Source: JBCBDX01 sp038529265 (lineage in GTDB: Bacteria > Pseudomonadota > Alphaproteobacteria > Rhizobiales > Rhizobiaceae). From it: a stretch of 64,000 nt of DNA. The stretch spans positions 468,321 through 532,320 of the forward strand of contig JBCBDX010000001.1 of assembly GCA_038529265.1 (NCBI GenBank), read 5' to 3'. Below the pieces are notes generated by a model. That model did not search any database and was not told the DNA's origin. It saw nothing but the letters and a program-made list of their open reading frames with translations. Made by a program: the position numbers and the translations under genes. Of this stretch, positions 43,771-51,905 are shown in pieces (positions within the stretch are counted from its first letter, which is position 1; each line of letters begins with the position of its first letter).

Positions 43771-44037
43771 ATGGCACGATTTGACATTAATAGCTTTGAC
43801 AACGCTGCATTGGGCAGCAACGCGTCAGCAGAAATCATCTTTGAGATGGGGCTTGCAGCTGCATCTGGCCGCGACCGCGATGTCGATCTTATTGAAGCAC
43901 ACAAGTGGTTTAACATTGCTGCAATCAAGGGATCCACACGCGCAGCAGCGCTACGGTCCGAGATTGCTGAGACAATGACAAAGGCTGATCTGGCCAAAGC
44001 GCTCCGCGATGCGCGTCAGTGGATGACGCAGCACTAA
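43771..44037 (+). CDS. Short Sel1-repeat-like protein
   Basis: 88 residues holding one Sel1/TPR-like helical repeat (EIIFEMGLAAASGRDRDVDLIEAHKWFNIAAIKGSTRAA) and a helical tail. Short proteins with a single 'A.KWFn.AA..G...A' unit are common in Hyphomicrobiales, usually as stand-alone genes. GAGGAA lies 7 bases before the ATG. Role unknown; such repeats mediate protein contacts. Confidence 0.75.
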   Translation: MARFDINSFDNAALGSNASAEIIFEMGLAAASGRDRDVDLIEAHKWFNIAAIKGSTRAAALRSEIAETMTKADLAKALRDARQWMTQH

Positions 44038-44098
44038 GTTTGCTAAAAGCAATCGGCGGCAGGGGATGGGTCTTGCCGTTATGGCTGGTTTACAGCCG

Positions 44099-44140
44099 AT
44101 GAGACCGTGCATGGTTGGGGATGGCCATGTGCGGTCTCAT
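44099..44140. terminator. Long hairpin between the Sel1-like and YitT genes
   Basis: ATGAGACCGTGCATGG (44099-44114) pairs with CCATGTGCGGTCTCAT (44125-44140) with two mismatches, around a 10-base loop, followed by ACATTTTC. It lies 15 bases past the YitT stop (minus strand) and 60 bases past the Sel1-like stop, so it probably separates the two converging transcripts. Confidence 0.6.
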
Positions 44141-44155
44141 ACATTTTCAGACCAG

Positions 44156-44815
44156 CTAGCTCGCGCCCATGTAGCGCCCGGGTTTATGATTGACCCCCAA
44201 GATCATATTGAAGAGCACAGCGCCTGCAACCGACCAGGCGGCTGCGACAGGGCCGACCACAAAAAACGCAGCAATAAGTATGCAGCAATCAACACCTAAT
44301 TGGGTGTAGCCAGCACGAATGTTGCGTTTTGCCTGCAGCCAATAGACCAGGATGTTGATCCCGCCGAGGCCAGCGCCGTGGCGAAACAGTGCCAACAAGC
44401 CGAGCCCGATCATCGTGCCGCCTCCCACAGAGGCTACTAGTGGATGGATCGCCTCCAAGACCAGATAGTCAGGCAAGATGCGAACCAGCAAAGACATTAG
44501 CGCAACGGCGCAGAATGTTTTGACGATAAAACGCAGGCCCAAACCGCCAAGACCGAAGATATAAAAGGGCAGGTTGATCGCGAAAAACAAGGCTGAAAAG
44601 TCCAGACCTGTTGCATAGCTGGTAACCAGTGCGATGCCGGCAACGCCACCAATCACAAGTTCTGCCTGCTGAAATAGATAGACACCGAAGGACACCAGTA
44701 CGACGCCAATCGAAATGGCAAAAATATCCTCAACCAGCGAATGGCGGCTGGGTTGAACGAGGGTGATTTGCTGCGCTTCTTCGGTAATAGCGCTCTTTGA
44801 TGAATTATCAGTCAT
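44156..44815 (-). CDS. YitT-family membrane protein
   Basis: 219 residues with five or six membrane segments after a hydrophilic N-terminus of about 28 residues. Family features include EDIFAISIGVVLVSFGVYLF, LVIGGVAGIALV and GAGLGGINILVYWLQAKRN. YitT (DUF161) proteins are widespread inner-membrane proteins of unknown transport role; this one lacks the C-terminal DUF2179 domain of the Bacillus proteins. Start ATG 44815. Confidence 0.85.
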   Translation of the reverse strand: MTDNSSKSAITEEAQQITLVQPSRHSLVEDIFAISIGVVLVSFGVYLFQQAELVIGGVAGIALVTSYATGLDFSALFFAINLPFYIFGLGGLGLRFIVKTFCAVALMSLLVRILPDYLVLEAIHPLVASVGGGTMIGLGLLALFRHGAGLGGINILVYWLQAKRNIRAGYTQLGVDCCILIAAFFVVGPVAAAWSVAGAVLFNMILGVNHKPGRYMGAS

Positions 44816-44907
44816 ATGGGTAGCCTGTTGTGCATCCCCGCCGTGATGGCCACCCGTGTTGATAGATAGCTTAACTGAGCGCGCGATTGAAGCAACAGCA
44901 GCTTAAC

Positions 44908-45999
44908 TTAAGCCACAAGCGTCAGTTGATCTGCAAAATAGTCCAGTTCTTCAGGTCGCCCCACACTGATGCGGATACAGTGGTCAAGTTCTGGCGCCAT
45001 CGGTTTGCGAATAAAAACACCACGCTCCGACAAACGCTTCAAAACGCCCATCGCATAGGCAGCATCTTGCTTGCAATCGACCGTGACAAAGTTCGTGGCT
45101 GAAGGAATTGGATCAAAACCACAATCGCCCGTTATCGTCGCAATTCGTTCTCGGCCGTTTGCAATTGTCTGCACTGTTTCAGCCAGCCATGCACGAGAAC
45201 CGAGCGAAGCAAGCGCTGCTTTTTGTGCCATGATGTTCACGCCGAAATGATCACGCACACGGTGAAAGGGTTTGATCAAGTCGCCATGTCCGAAAGCATA
45301 TCCAACCCGAAGTCCCGCCAAGCCGTAGGCTTTTGAAAACGTACGCAGCCGGATCAGGTTGGTTCTTTTCACATCGATGGCAGGCAAGGTGCCTGTTGGC
45401 GCTGTCTCGCCATAAGCTTCATCCAAGATAATCAGAGTGTCTTTTGGCACAGCATCAACAAATGCCTCAATATCGGCTGCTTCCCACCAGGTACCCATCG
45501 GATTGTCGGGGTTTGATAGATAGACAATCGCTGCACTGGTCTCGCGAGCCTTTTTGGCCAATGCTTCAATATCCTCGCGGTAATCGCGGTAAGGCGCCGT
45601 TGAAAGTACCCGCCCATAGGCCTTCACATGGTAGTTGAATGTCGGGTAGGCGCCGAGAGATGAGACAATTGTGTCGCCAGCTGCCGAGAAAACACGCACA
45701 ATCAACCCCAGCAGGCCGTCAATACCGGGCCCGCAGACAATCTGGTCAGTTTCAATGTTCAGATTTGCCGCCAGCGCTTCACGCAAATCAAAAGAGGTTG
45801 GGTCACTATATTTCCATATATCGTCAACCGCCGCATGGCGCATGGCCTCAAGCGCGGCTGGTGCTGGCCCAAAATTACCTTCATTGGCACCAAGGCGCGC
45901 TTTGAAAACACTGCCTTTCTGCCGCTCCGTCTCTTCCGGTGCAACGAAGGGTATAGTGTCTGGAAGCGACGCGACAATGGGTTCGATTTTGACGGGCAC
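44908..45999 (-). CDS. PLP-dependent aminotransferase, HisC-like
   Basis: 363 residues of fold-type I class I/II aminotransferases close to histidinol-phosphate aminotransferase. The PLP lysine is in RTFSKAYGLAGLRVGY; ARLGANEGNFGP, YLSNPDNPMGT and LDEAYGE are the usual cofactor motifs, and the C-terminal Arg is in HCIRISVG. No his genes are nearby, so it may act on another amino acid such as an aromatic or phosphorylated one. Start GTG 45999 is preceded by AAGGTGAG, which decides it. Confidence 0.85.
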   Translation of the reverse strand: MPVKIEPIVASLPDTIPFVAPEETERQKGSVFKARLGANEGNFGPAPAALEAMRHAAVDDIWKYSDPTSFDLREALAANLNIETDQIVCGPGIDGLLGLIVRVFSAAGDTIVSSLGAYPTFNYHVKAYGRVLSTAPYRDYREDIEALAKKARETSAAIVYLSNPDNPMGTWWEAADIEAFVDAVPKDTLIILDEAYGETAPTGTLPAIDVKRTNLIRLRTFSKAYGLAGLRVGYAFGHGDLIKPFHRVRDHFGVNIMAQKAALASLGSRAWLAETVQTIANGRERIATITGDCGFDPIPSATNFVTVDCKQDAAYAMGVLKRLSERGVFIRKPMAPELDHCIRISVGRPEELDYFADQLTLVA

Positions 46000-46002
46000 G
46001 GC

Positions 46003-46185
46003 TCACCTTAAATTGGGTTCCGAGGCGATATCGTCAAAGCCTATTCCGGGCAAGAGATACATCCAGGGCGCAACACCGTTTGGCGACAATAGATACACGC
46101 TGATGGCGCGTTGGAGAAACCGCTGGCCCCTGTAGAAAATCAGATTTCGCTCAACTCTGAACTCCCATTCAAATCCTTGAAACAA
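46003..46185 (-). CDS. Possible small gene upstream of the aminotransferase
   Basis: A 60-residue frame on the minus strand, TTG start only, whose stop lies 3 bases before the GTG of the aminotransferase gene. The composition (FYRGQRFLQRAISVYLL, WMYLLPGIGFDD) is protein-like, but no ribosome site or family is seen, and there is no early ATG. It could be leader sequence only. Confidence 0.25.
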   Translation of the reverse strand: MFQGFEWEFRVERNLIFYRGQRFLQRAISVYLLSPNGVAPWMYLLPGIGFDDIASEPNLR

Positions 46186-46277
46186 CCGAACGGGCCCGCC
46201 TTAATTGAAACAACAAATCCACTCATGCTGGATTTGCGAAAATTTCGTCTTTCATACCAATTTTGGGACCAAAATGA

Positions 46278-47852
46278 TTGTTAAAACCCGCTAAAAGCGC
46301 TGAGTTCTTCACAAATCGTGTCACTGATCATTTCAAAAATCAGATGGCCAGCGTTGTGTCCAAAATGGACAATAGCGGTCTTGGAACCGATACTGCCGAA
46401 GAGAGTAAGAGAAGTAATATAAAACTCTTCGACAAACACGGTGTGCCGACAAGGGCCCTGTGGGATCGTTTTGGCGAGTCCGTGCGCAATGGCTTCATAG
46501 ACACAATGAAGAACAACAGCGTTGCGTGGAGGGCGGCCTCTTACATTTTACATCCGGTAAAACACATTAAGCGTGCTTTACAACGAGGCAAACCCAATGA
46601 AGCAAGTGAACCCGATAACAAAGTTATCCAAAGCGAAAAAAAGGTCTCGCGGGTCGGCAGGTTCATTGGGCGCATGGCATCTACATTGGTTTCAAATGGT
46701 ATCACAGACTTTGCGAAATACCTTGCTGACCTGCCAAAGAAACAGGAACGTTCCAGAGACGAACGAGTAGGCAAGAACAGGAACTTTTCGGAACAAACAG
46801 CGTCCGGCGGCAAACATGATCATGTTGATAAACCAGGATCAAAAACGTCCAAAGCTATCAACGCAACCATGTCATATCTTGGTAGGGAAGTGGCGCCCAG
46901 GATGGCGCCACACGTCGCAAATCTTGGTGAACGCGTTAGGCGTGCAAACCAGGTCGGTCATGGGACTGATGATGTGTCAACAGATAGCGATCTCATTCCA
47001 AGTAGCCGAGCTATAGCCAAGTCCGCTTCCAAGGCTGCTTCAAAGGCCGTGCACGAAGCAGAACTAGTAGCAGCTTCATATGTTGACCGCCTTGGCGAGA
47101 ACTTGAAACGAAGCAGCCAGGCTGATCGCGGTTCCGGTTACGATACTTGCAATAGAGGTGGTAGTTACAGCCTTGGCAAAACTGCAAGAAAAGCAGGTGC
47201 AGCAGCGGTCTCTGCGGTGGCTTCAGATGCACGTTCGGTTGTGAAGGCCAGAGGAGTCCGCTTCTTGAATAGGTCTGAGCGGCGGCCAAGTCAGCCAGCT
47301 CCCACCTTTCATGAACATGCTGACAATCCAAGTAGCGATTACAGTATTGGCAAGACTGCCAAAAGAGCAGGTCTCGCGGCAGCTTCTGTCGCTGCATCTG
47401 GGGTTGGTTCAAGCCTCGGCAACGAACTGGGGCGAAAGGCTGGTAAACATTTGGGCGCAGTGGGGGCTTCAAAAGGAGTTCATTTCCTGAAGAACCGTTT
47501 GAAAGGAACACATCAAACCGACGATTGGGCAAAAGGAAGGCTGGAAAGCGGAAACGGTGATTACGCGCACGGCACCACTCTGATTAAGTCGGTTTCAGAT
47601 GTAGCTCCAGATTTGGGACTAGCAGCCGGCGCAAAGGTGGGTTCGGCATTGGGAATGAGGGCTGGCTCGGCGCTGGGGATGAACACGACGCGGTATCTTG
47701 GGAGAAGAGCAGAAACTGTTGGCCAAAACGCGCCTGAAGGTGTCAATAAACAAGAGCTTATTACCAACAAACCTTCTGCCGGTGCTAAGGATAGTGACTA
47801 CAAACCGGACCTTGACGTTGCTGAGCGCGCAGATGCCGCGCGGGTTCTGTGA
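46278..47852 (+). CDS. Unrecognised repeat protein, basic and Ala/Gly-rich
   Basis: 524 residues from TTG 46278, just after a stop; ATG 46344 would start 22 residues later, and neither has a good ribosome site. The protein has no signal peptide and no family I know. Residues about 190-480 hold five loosely repeated units of 40-60 residues: an (S/Y)x(I/L)GKTA(K/R)(K/R)AG-type opening, an Ala/Gly-rich helix, and an ending like RFLNRSER or HFLKNRLK (for instance at 297-335 and 355-412). The Ala/Gly helices could enter or lie on membranes. It is 235 bases upstream of tRNA-Ser. AGA, AGG and ATA codons look frequent for this genome, a hint of transfer. Confidence 0.6.
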   Translation: MLKPAKSAEFFTNRVTDHFKNQMASVVSKMDNSGLGTDTAEESKRSNIKLFDKHGVPTRALWDRFGESVRNGFIDTMKNNSVAWRAASYILHPVKHIKRALQRGKPNEASEPDNKVIQSEKKVSRVGRFIGRMASTLVSNGITDFAKYLADLPKKQERSRDERVGKNRNFSEQTASGGKHDHVDKPGSKTSKAINATMSYLGREVAPRMAPHVANLGERVRRANQVGHGTDDVSTDSDLIPSSRAIAKSASKAASKAVHEAELVAASYVDRLGENLKRSSQADRGSGYDTCNRGGSYSLGKTARKAGAAAVSAVASDARSVVKARGVRFLNRSERRPSQPAPTFHEHADNPSSDYSIGKTAKRAGLAAASVAASGVGSSLGNELGRKAGKHLGAVGASKGVHFLKNRLKGTHQTDDWAKGRLESGNGDYAHGTTLIKSVSDVAPDLGLAAGAKVGSALGMRAGSALGMNTTRYLGRRAETVGQNAPEGVNKQELITNKPSAGAKDSDYKPDLDVAERADAARVL

Positions 47853-48087
47853 TCGTTCAAAGGCGGGTAAGGGACAATGGTACGCAACCGACCGTGCGGT
47901 CGATATCAGGATACATAGTTGGCTTGCATGGAAGGCGGAACGCCTTTGATATCAGCCGAGCGTGTGTTTTCACCCCGGTGGAAGCGTGCAGCCGAAACAG
48001 CTTCCGGCCTCGCTCATGTCGGCTTCTGCACGAAACTGCGAGTTAGCCCCTTGCAAAATCGCCACAAACCTAGGAGAAACCGGGGAA

Positions 48088-48177
48088 GGAGAGGTGGCCG
48101 AGTGGTCGAAGGCGCTCCCCTGCTAAGGGAGTAGGCGGTAACCCGTCTCGAGGGTTCGAATCCCTTCCTCTCCGCCA
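48088..48177 (+). tRNA. tRNA-Ser (GCT)
   Basis: The acceptor stem GGAGAGG (48088-48094) pairs with CCTCTCC (48167-48173), followed by G and an encoded CCA (48175-48177). The anticodon arm CTCCCCTGCTAAGGGAG carries anticodon GCT, reading AGC/AGU serine codons. A long variable arm (TAGGCGGTAACCCGTC region) and the T-arm GAGGGTTCGAATCCC are normal for serine tRNA. It is the only tRNA seen in the window. Confidence 0.97.
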
Positions 48178-48216
48178 TAGACATTTCACGCAGTGAAAAT
48201 GCGGAACGAGCAGCAG

Positions 48217-48265
48217 GCGAATGCGAAGCAATCGCCGAGTGCGACCCAACGCAGTTCGCATTCGC
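48217..48265. other. Inverted repeat downstream of tRNA-Ser
   Basis: GCGAATGCGAA (48217-48227) and TTCGCATTCGC (48255-48265) are exact reverse complements with a 27-base spacer. A smaller hairpin (TTTCAC gca GTGAAA) lies between it and the tRNA. No T-run follows; it may take part in ending or processing the tRNA transcript. Confidence 0.35.
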
Positions 48266-48343
48266 AATCTCTAGGTCCGCCATTTCTCGATTTTGAAAGC
48301 TTTTCGAGCGCGCTTCACGAAACCAAGCCATCAGACTGTGCGC

Positions 48344-48900
48344 TTATTTGCTAACCTTTCGAAATGTGAGCGATATACGTCGTTGGCGGGCAACTCTCTT
48401 CCTCGCAATCAAATCGCTCTTTCGCGCAGGGATGGCGTGTGTCCAATCGTATCGCGCTTCGTTCCGAAGGATAATAGCGGAGCGTGGCTCAAGCACTATA
48501 CTTGATTTGAAATCCCTGCTTTTTCGGCAAAAACCATCTCGCACTGAGACAAGAGACTTACTGAAACAATCGTGTCGCCAAAGCAGGGAACACAATCAGT
48601 ATGAGCACTAATGCCTTGGCCAGGCTGGTACTCGTTGGCTATCACTTGATCAGGCAGATTGGCAAAATAGCCTTTGTCGACCAGACGTTGGGCGATTACC
48701 ACAAGCGGAGCTGGTAGCGGACCCAAGTATGCTTCGGGCAAAACCACGCGCGCTTTATAGTCATAGCGGTGTCCGAAGTGCTGTACACGTCGCTTCAAAC
48801 TCGAGTCCCAAACACAACGGTCCAGCCAATCAACGAGAGCAGCCTCTTCTGCAACATCAACAAAGTCGGCTTTGTATATCGCCCCATTTGGCACATGCAT
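48344..48900 (-). pseudogene. alkB: Frameshifted AlkB-like 2-oxoglutarate/Fe(II) oxygenase
   Basis: Reading leftwards, the frame starting near ATG 48900 (MHVPNG; frame open to 48993) carries QHFGHRYDYKARV, NEYQPGQGISAHTDC (first metal ligands His and Asp) and SLLSQCEMVFAEK, then stops at 48496. The C-terminal part lies in another frame ending at 48344: SSIVLEPRSAIILRNEARYDWTHAIPARK (second metal His) and QRRISLTFRKV (2-oxoglutarate Arg). Adding one A in the A5 run (plus-strand T-run 48520-48524) restores one continuous protein. All catalytic residues survive in the two halves. So this is either a recent frameshift mutation, a phase-variable tract, or a sequencing error. AlkB enzymes remove alkyl damage from DNA or RNA. 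Confidence 0.8.
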
Positions 48901-49172
48901 GTCTGAGCCCCTGTTTGCACATCCTAACCGATATCGCATTTGCCTGACATCATGGAAGCACGCGATGACGAGCGTAACCTGCGCAGATTGCATGTGGAAA
49001 CGCCAACGCAGCCTTAACCAGAACGATCGTTGACTGGCCCAACATTGGCCATGTCATTGCGTGAGCTGGCCCGCCCTGGTTCCTGCAGACTGACGCTTCA
49101 TTTGCTCGCAAAGGGCACGGGCGCCAAAAGGTGTACTAATCCAAACTGAGTTTCAGGCGTCATTTGTTTGAG

Positions 49173-49213
49173 TTGACAATTGCTCTCAGTTACCGTTTGT
49201 TGATATTATCAAC
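49173..49213 (+). promoter_or_regulatory. Putative promoter and operator of the 49338 operon
   Basis: A consensus -35 TTGACA lies at 49173-49178. GTTGATATTATCAAC (49199-49213) is a perfect palindrome around a central T and includes a TATTAT that could serve as -10 element, though the spacing is longer than usual. The site is 125 bases upstream of the ATG at 49338. The rest of the 344-base gap (48994-49337) shows nothing I can name. Confidence 0.4.
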
Positions 49214-49337
49214 TATTAGAAATTGAGATAACCTGTTAGGTCCATGCGCCGAGTATTTCTCAGCTTCGGGTGTGGAACAAGACTTCAATAAGGGCCGCAT
49301 TTGGCTTGGCGCAAAACGCAGCAGAAAGGAAAGCGAA

Positions 49338-50570
49338 ATGACGAAAACAAAACTAACAGCCACTTTGACTGGCATCGCCGCATTGGTTTCGGTTCAGGCG
49401 GCATGCGCAGAAGCGCCACTGTCTGCCACTGTCCTCGAATTTGCAGACCCGACTACGCTATTTGTAGCCGATAGCGCCGGTGCTTCTATCCATGCTTACA
49501 CGCTTCCTGAAGCGGAGGTGGTGACAAGTTCCACGGCTTACACATTTGAAGGTTTCAGCCGGGCGCTTGCCGAGACTTTGAGTGTGGCTGAAGCTGACAT
49601 CGCATTCAATGATTTAGCCGTCAATCCAGCAACAAAAGCGGCATTTGTTTCCCTGACTGCCGGTACCGCGCCCGCAGTCGTCATGGTTACACCAGATGGA
49701 GTGATCACTCCTCTTGATCTGACGTCTCTGCCCGTAACAAGTACGGACCTGCTCACCGCGCCGGATGATGGCGTTACGTTTTGGCGCGATATTCCCGCAG
49801 CAGCTTTAACGGTCACAGACTTGGACTACGCCAACGGCACATTGTTTGTCTCCGGTCTGTCGACTGGCGAATTCGCATCGACCCTCAGCCAAATTCCGTT
49901 TCCATTCGGCGGAGAAACGCAGTCAAACAGCGTTGAGATCTACCACGCCGTCCATAATCAAATGGAAACGCGCGCGCCTATCCGGGCCATGGAGATTGTC
50001 GATTTGGACGGAGTGCAAACTGTTGTGGCGGCCTACACTTGCACGCCGCTAGTCACACTTCCGACCTCCAGCCTTGCCGACGGTGCCCATGTCACGGGCA
50101 ACACAATCGCCGAACTTGGCTACGGGAACACGCCACTCGAGGTGCTGTCTTTTTCCGTTTATGATCAGGAGCAAAATGCTTCCAATTTCATAATGGTGGT
50201 CAACCGCGAGCTTCAGGCCAATTTGATACCGCTGGAGGCGGTTGCTGAAGCCGCCAAGGCGCCGGGTCTTTCCGAACCGGTTGGGCTCGGCGGAGCTGCT
50301 GGCGTTGCGATGATCCAAACGCCCATGAGTGGTGTCTATCAAGCTGCTGACCAAGATCCACAGTTTCTGTTGGCTCTCAAGCGCAACTTGGACACTGGAG
50401 CGATGGATTTGGTGTCGATCCGCAAAGGCGTCTACCTTCGACTGAGCGACTTCGTTTCTGAATACGATTTCCCCGATTACATTTATGCGGAAAATGAGGC
50501 GGCACAGGGAATGCGCGGCTTTCACAACCTTCTTAAGGCAGAGGAAGGCTTCCCCGAGCTGGTAGAGTAA
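49338..50570 (+). CDS. Secreted beta-propeller-like protein
   Basis: 410 residues from ATG 49338, chosen because AAAGGA lies about 8 bases upstream; the frame is open to 49272. The signal peptide is KLTATLTGIAALVSVQAACA. The mature part has repeated propeller-like blades (ATVLEFADPTTLFVADSAGASIHAY, DLAVNPATKAAFVSLT, TVTDLDYANGTLFVSGLS). No catalytic residues are recognised. Its stop overlaps the start of the next gene by one base (TAATG), so the two exported proteins are probably made together and may act together. Confidence 0.65.
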   Translation: MTKTKLTATLTGIAALVSVQAACAEAPLSATVLEFADPTTLFVADSAGASIHAYTLPEAEVVTSSTAYTFEGFSRALAETLSVAEADIAFNDLAVNPATKAAFVSLTAGTAPAVVMVTPDGVITPLDLTSLPVTSTDLLTAPDDGVTFWRDIPAAALTVTDLDYANGTLFVSGLSTGEFASTLSQIPFPFGGETQSNSVEIYHAVHNQMETRAPIRAMEIVDLDGVQTVVAAYTCTPLVTLPTSSLADGAHVTGNTIAELGYGNTPLEVLSFSVYDQEQNASNFIMVVNRELQANLIPLEAVAEAAKAPGLSEPVGLGGAAGVAMIQTPMSGVYQAADQDPQFLLALKRNLDTGAMDLVSIRKGVYLRLSDFVSEYDFPDYIYAENEAAQGMRGFHNLLKAEEGFPELVE

Positions 50571-51373
50571 TGCGCTTGCTTTTAGTGGTTGGGCTCGCCG
50601 CCGGTATAGTGGCGAACCCAACTAGTGCTTGCGAGAACCCGATTACCTCTGTGGAAGAGGTTTATCCGACCGCGTCGGTGCTGCCCGAAAATCTGTTGCG
50701 GTTTTACATATACTTTTCGTCACCCATGGGCCGGGCCGACATTCTGCCTGCTATCAATTTGCTGGATGCTGAAGGCAGCGTCGTTGACGGAGTTTTTCTT
50801 TCCAATCGCTTCGATCTCTGGTCCTCAGATCGTACACGGCTCACACTTTTGCTCGACCCCGGGCGTGTAAAAACAGGTTTGCGGGCAAATCTTGAAATGG
50901 GGCGCGCCCTTATCGTTGGTGAAACTTATCATTTAGAGATTTCACAGGCTGCCGAGGATGGACAGGGTTGTCCTTTGGTCGCTGCCCATCGAGTGACGTT
51001 TAAAGTCACCGATGCGGATCTGTCATCGCCATCGCCAGATGATTGGGAACTCATTGCGCCAGCTGCTGGTACACGCCAACCTCTAACTTTGTTGCTCGAT
51101 AACGCAATGGATCATCTGTCCCTTGCTTATAGGTTGCGCGCAGTCGGGCCCGATGGCGCGCCGGTGCCAGGTCGCATTGCCCTCCGCGAAGCCGAAACGC
51201 TCTGGGAGTTTACCCCCATTGCGCCTTGGCCGGCCGTTGCTCACCGCGTTGTCATTGATCCAATGCTTGAAGACCTTGCAGGTAATCGACCGGGCGCGTT
51301 GTTTGATCAACCTGTCAGCACGCCTGCCACGCCTTGGTCGTCGTCTCTTACCTGGACGCCAAAAGTGCCATAG
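50570..51373 (+). CDS. Secreted protein with two SbsA/Ig-like domains
   Basis: 267 residues with a signal peptide (RLLLVVGLAAGIVANPTSA). Two Ig-like domains of the SbsA/Big_5 type are visible: YPTASVLPENLLRFYIYFSSPM ... RLTLLLDPGRVKTGL (about 30-150) and a second from about 165 (LTLLLDNAMDHLSLAYRLR ... VVIDPMLEDLAGN). The motif 'LDPGRVKTGL' is typical of a conserved bacterial family of unknown role. Coupled by one base to the propeller gene upstream. Confidence 0.65.
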   Translation: MRLLLVVGLAAGIVANPTSACENPITSVEEVYPTASVLPENLLRFYIYFSSPMGRADILPAINLLDAEGSVVDGVFLSNRFDLWSSDRTRLTLLLDPGRVKTGLRANLEMGRALIVGETYHLEISQAAEDGQGCPLVAAHRVTFKVTDADLSSPSPDDWELIAPAAGTRQPLTLLLDNAMDHLSLAYRLRAVGPDGAPVPGRIALREAETLWEFTPIAPWPAVAHRVVIDPMLEDLAGNRPGALFDQPVSTPATPWSSSLTWTPKVP

Positions 51374-51419
51374 TGCAGTCTCGGGCCTTCAAGTAACAAG
51401 AAGTCTTCTTGATACGTTC

Positions 51420-51647
51420 CTATCTGACAGTTCGGTAGTTGAAGTTGGCGCTTCTGACGACACTCCACATGCAAAGCCAAAATGGCATCATCCCTTCCAA
51501 GCCTCTGGCATCGGCCAGTGGACCTAGGTCAAAGGGATTTCGCCAACCAAGTTCAGAGAGTAGGGATACCATGTCACCTTTTGCAGTTGCATCATCGCCA
51601 CATTGGAAGACATCATGTTCACCAGAAATTCGGGCCGGGTTGACCAT
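51420..51647 (-). pseudogene. C-terminal remnant of a COG2085 NADP-dependent F420-reductase-like gene
   Basis: About 70 residues on the minus strand match the end of dinucleotide-binding COG2085 proteins: DVFQCGDDATAKGDMVSLLSELGW, then DLGPLADARGLEGMMPFWL and the ending FNYRTVR. The Rossmann half that should precede it is missing. Its broken end meets the broken end of a LysR remnant on the other strand near 51640-51650. Confidence 0.6.
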
Positions 51648-51896
51648 GATCTGATGGTTAATTTTGTTCAGCGTTTTGCTTCAACTGGCTGTCGCGGGGC
51701 AGGGTTCGTTTGCCTGCCATCCTTTATGGTTGAGGAAGATCTTAAGGCCGGAAAGTTGGTGCGATGCTTTTCAGACTTTGAAACGCCTGAAGCGCAGGTT
51801 AATCTCACATTCCGGCCCGCCACCCGCCGCATATCAAGAGTGGCCGCTGTCGTCGAAGCAGCAGAGGGTCTCATTCCAAAATTACTTGCCGATTGA
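51603..51896 (+). pseudogene. C-terminal remnant of a LysR-family regulator
   Basis: About 80 residues from near 51650 match the end of a LysR effector-binding domain: GAGFVCLPSFMVEEDLKAGKLVRCFSDF and FRPATRRISRVAAVVE. The helix-turn-helix part is absent. LysR genes are usually divergent from their target; here the neighbour on the other strand is a COG2085 remnant that also lost its N-terminal half, so one deletion of both 5' ends and the shared promoter explains both. Confidence 0.6.
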
Positions 51897-51905
51897 TGCG
51901 AAGAA

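Noticed and set aside
48171..48282. Attachment-site duplication of the tRNA-Ser 3' end
   Set aside because: Only an 8-base match (TCCGCCAT at 48171 and again near 48272) is seen, too short to claim an att site, and no integrase gene is present.
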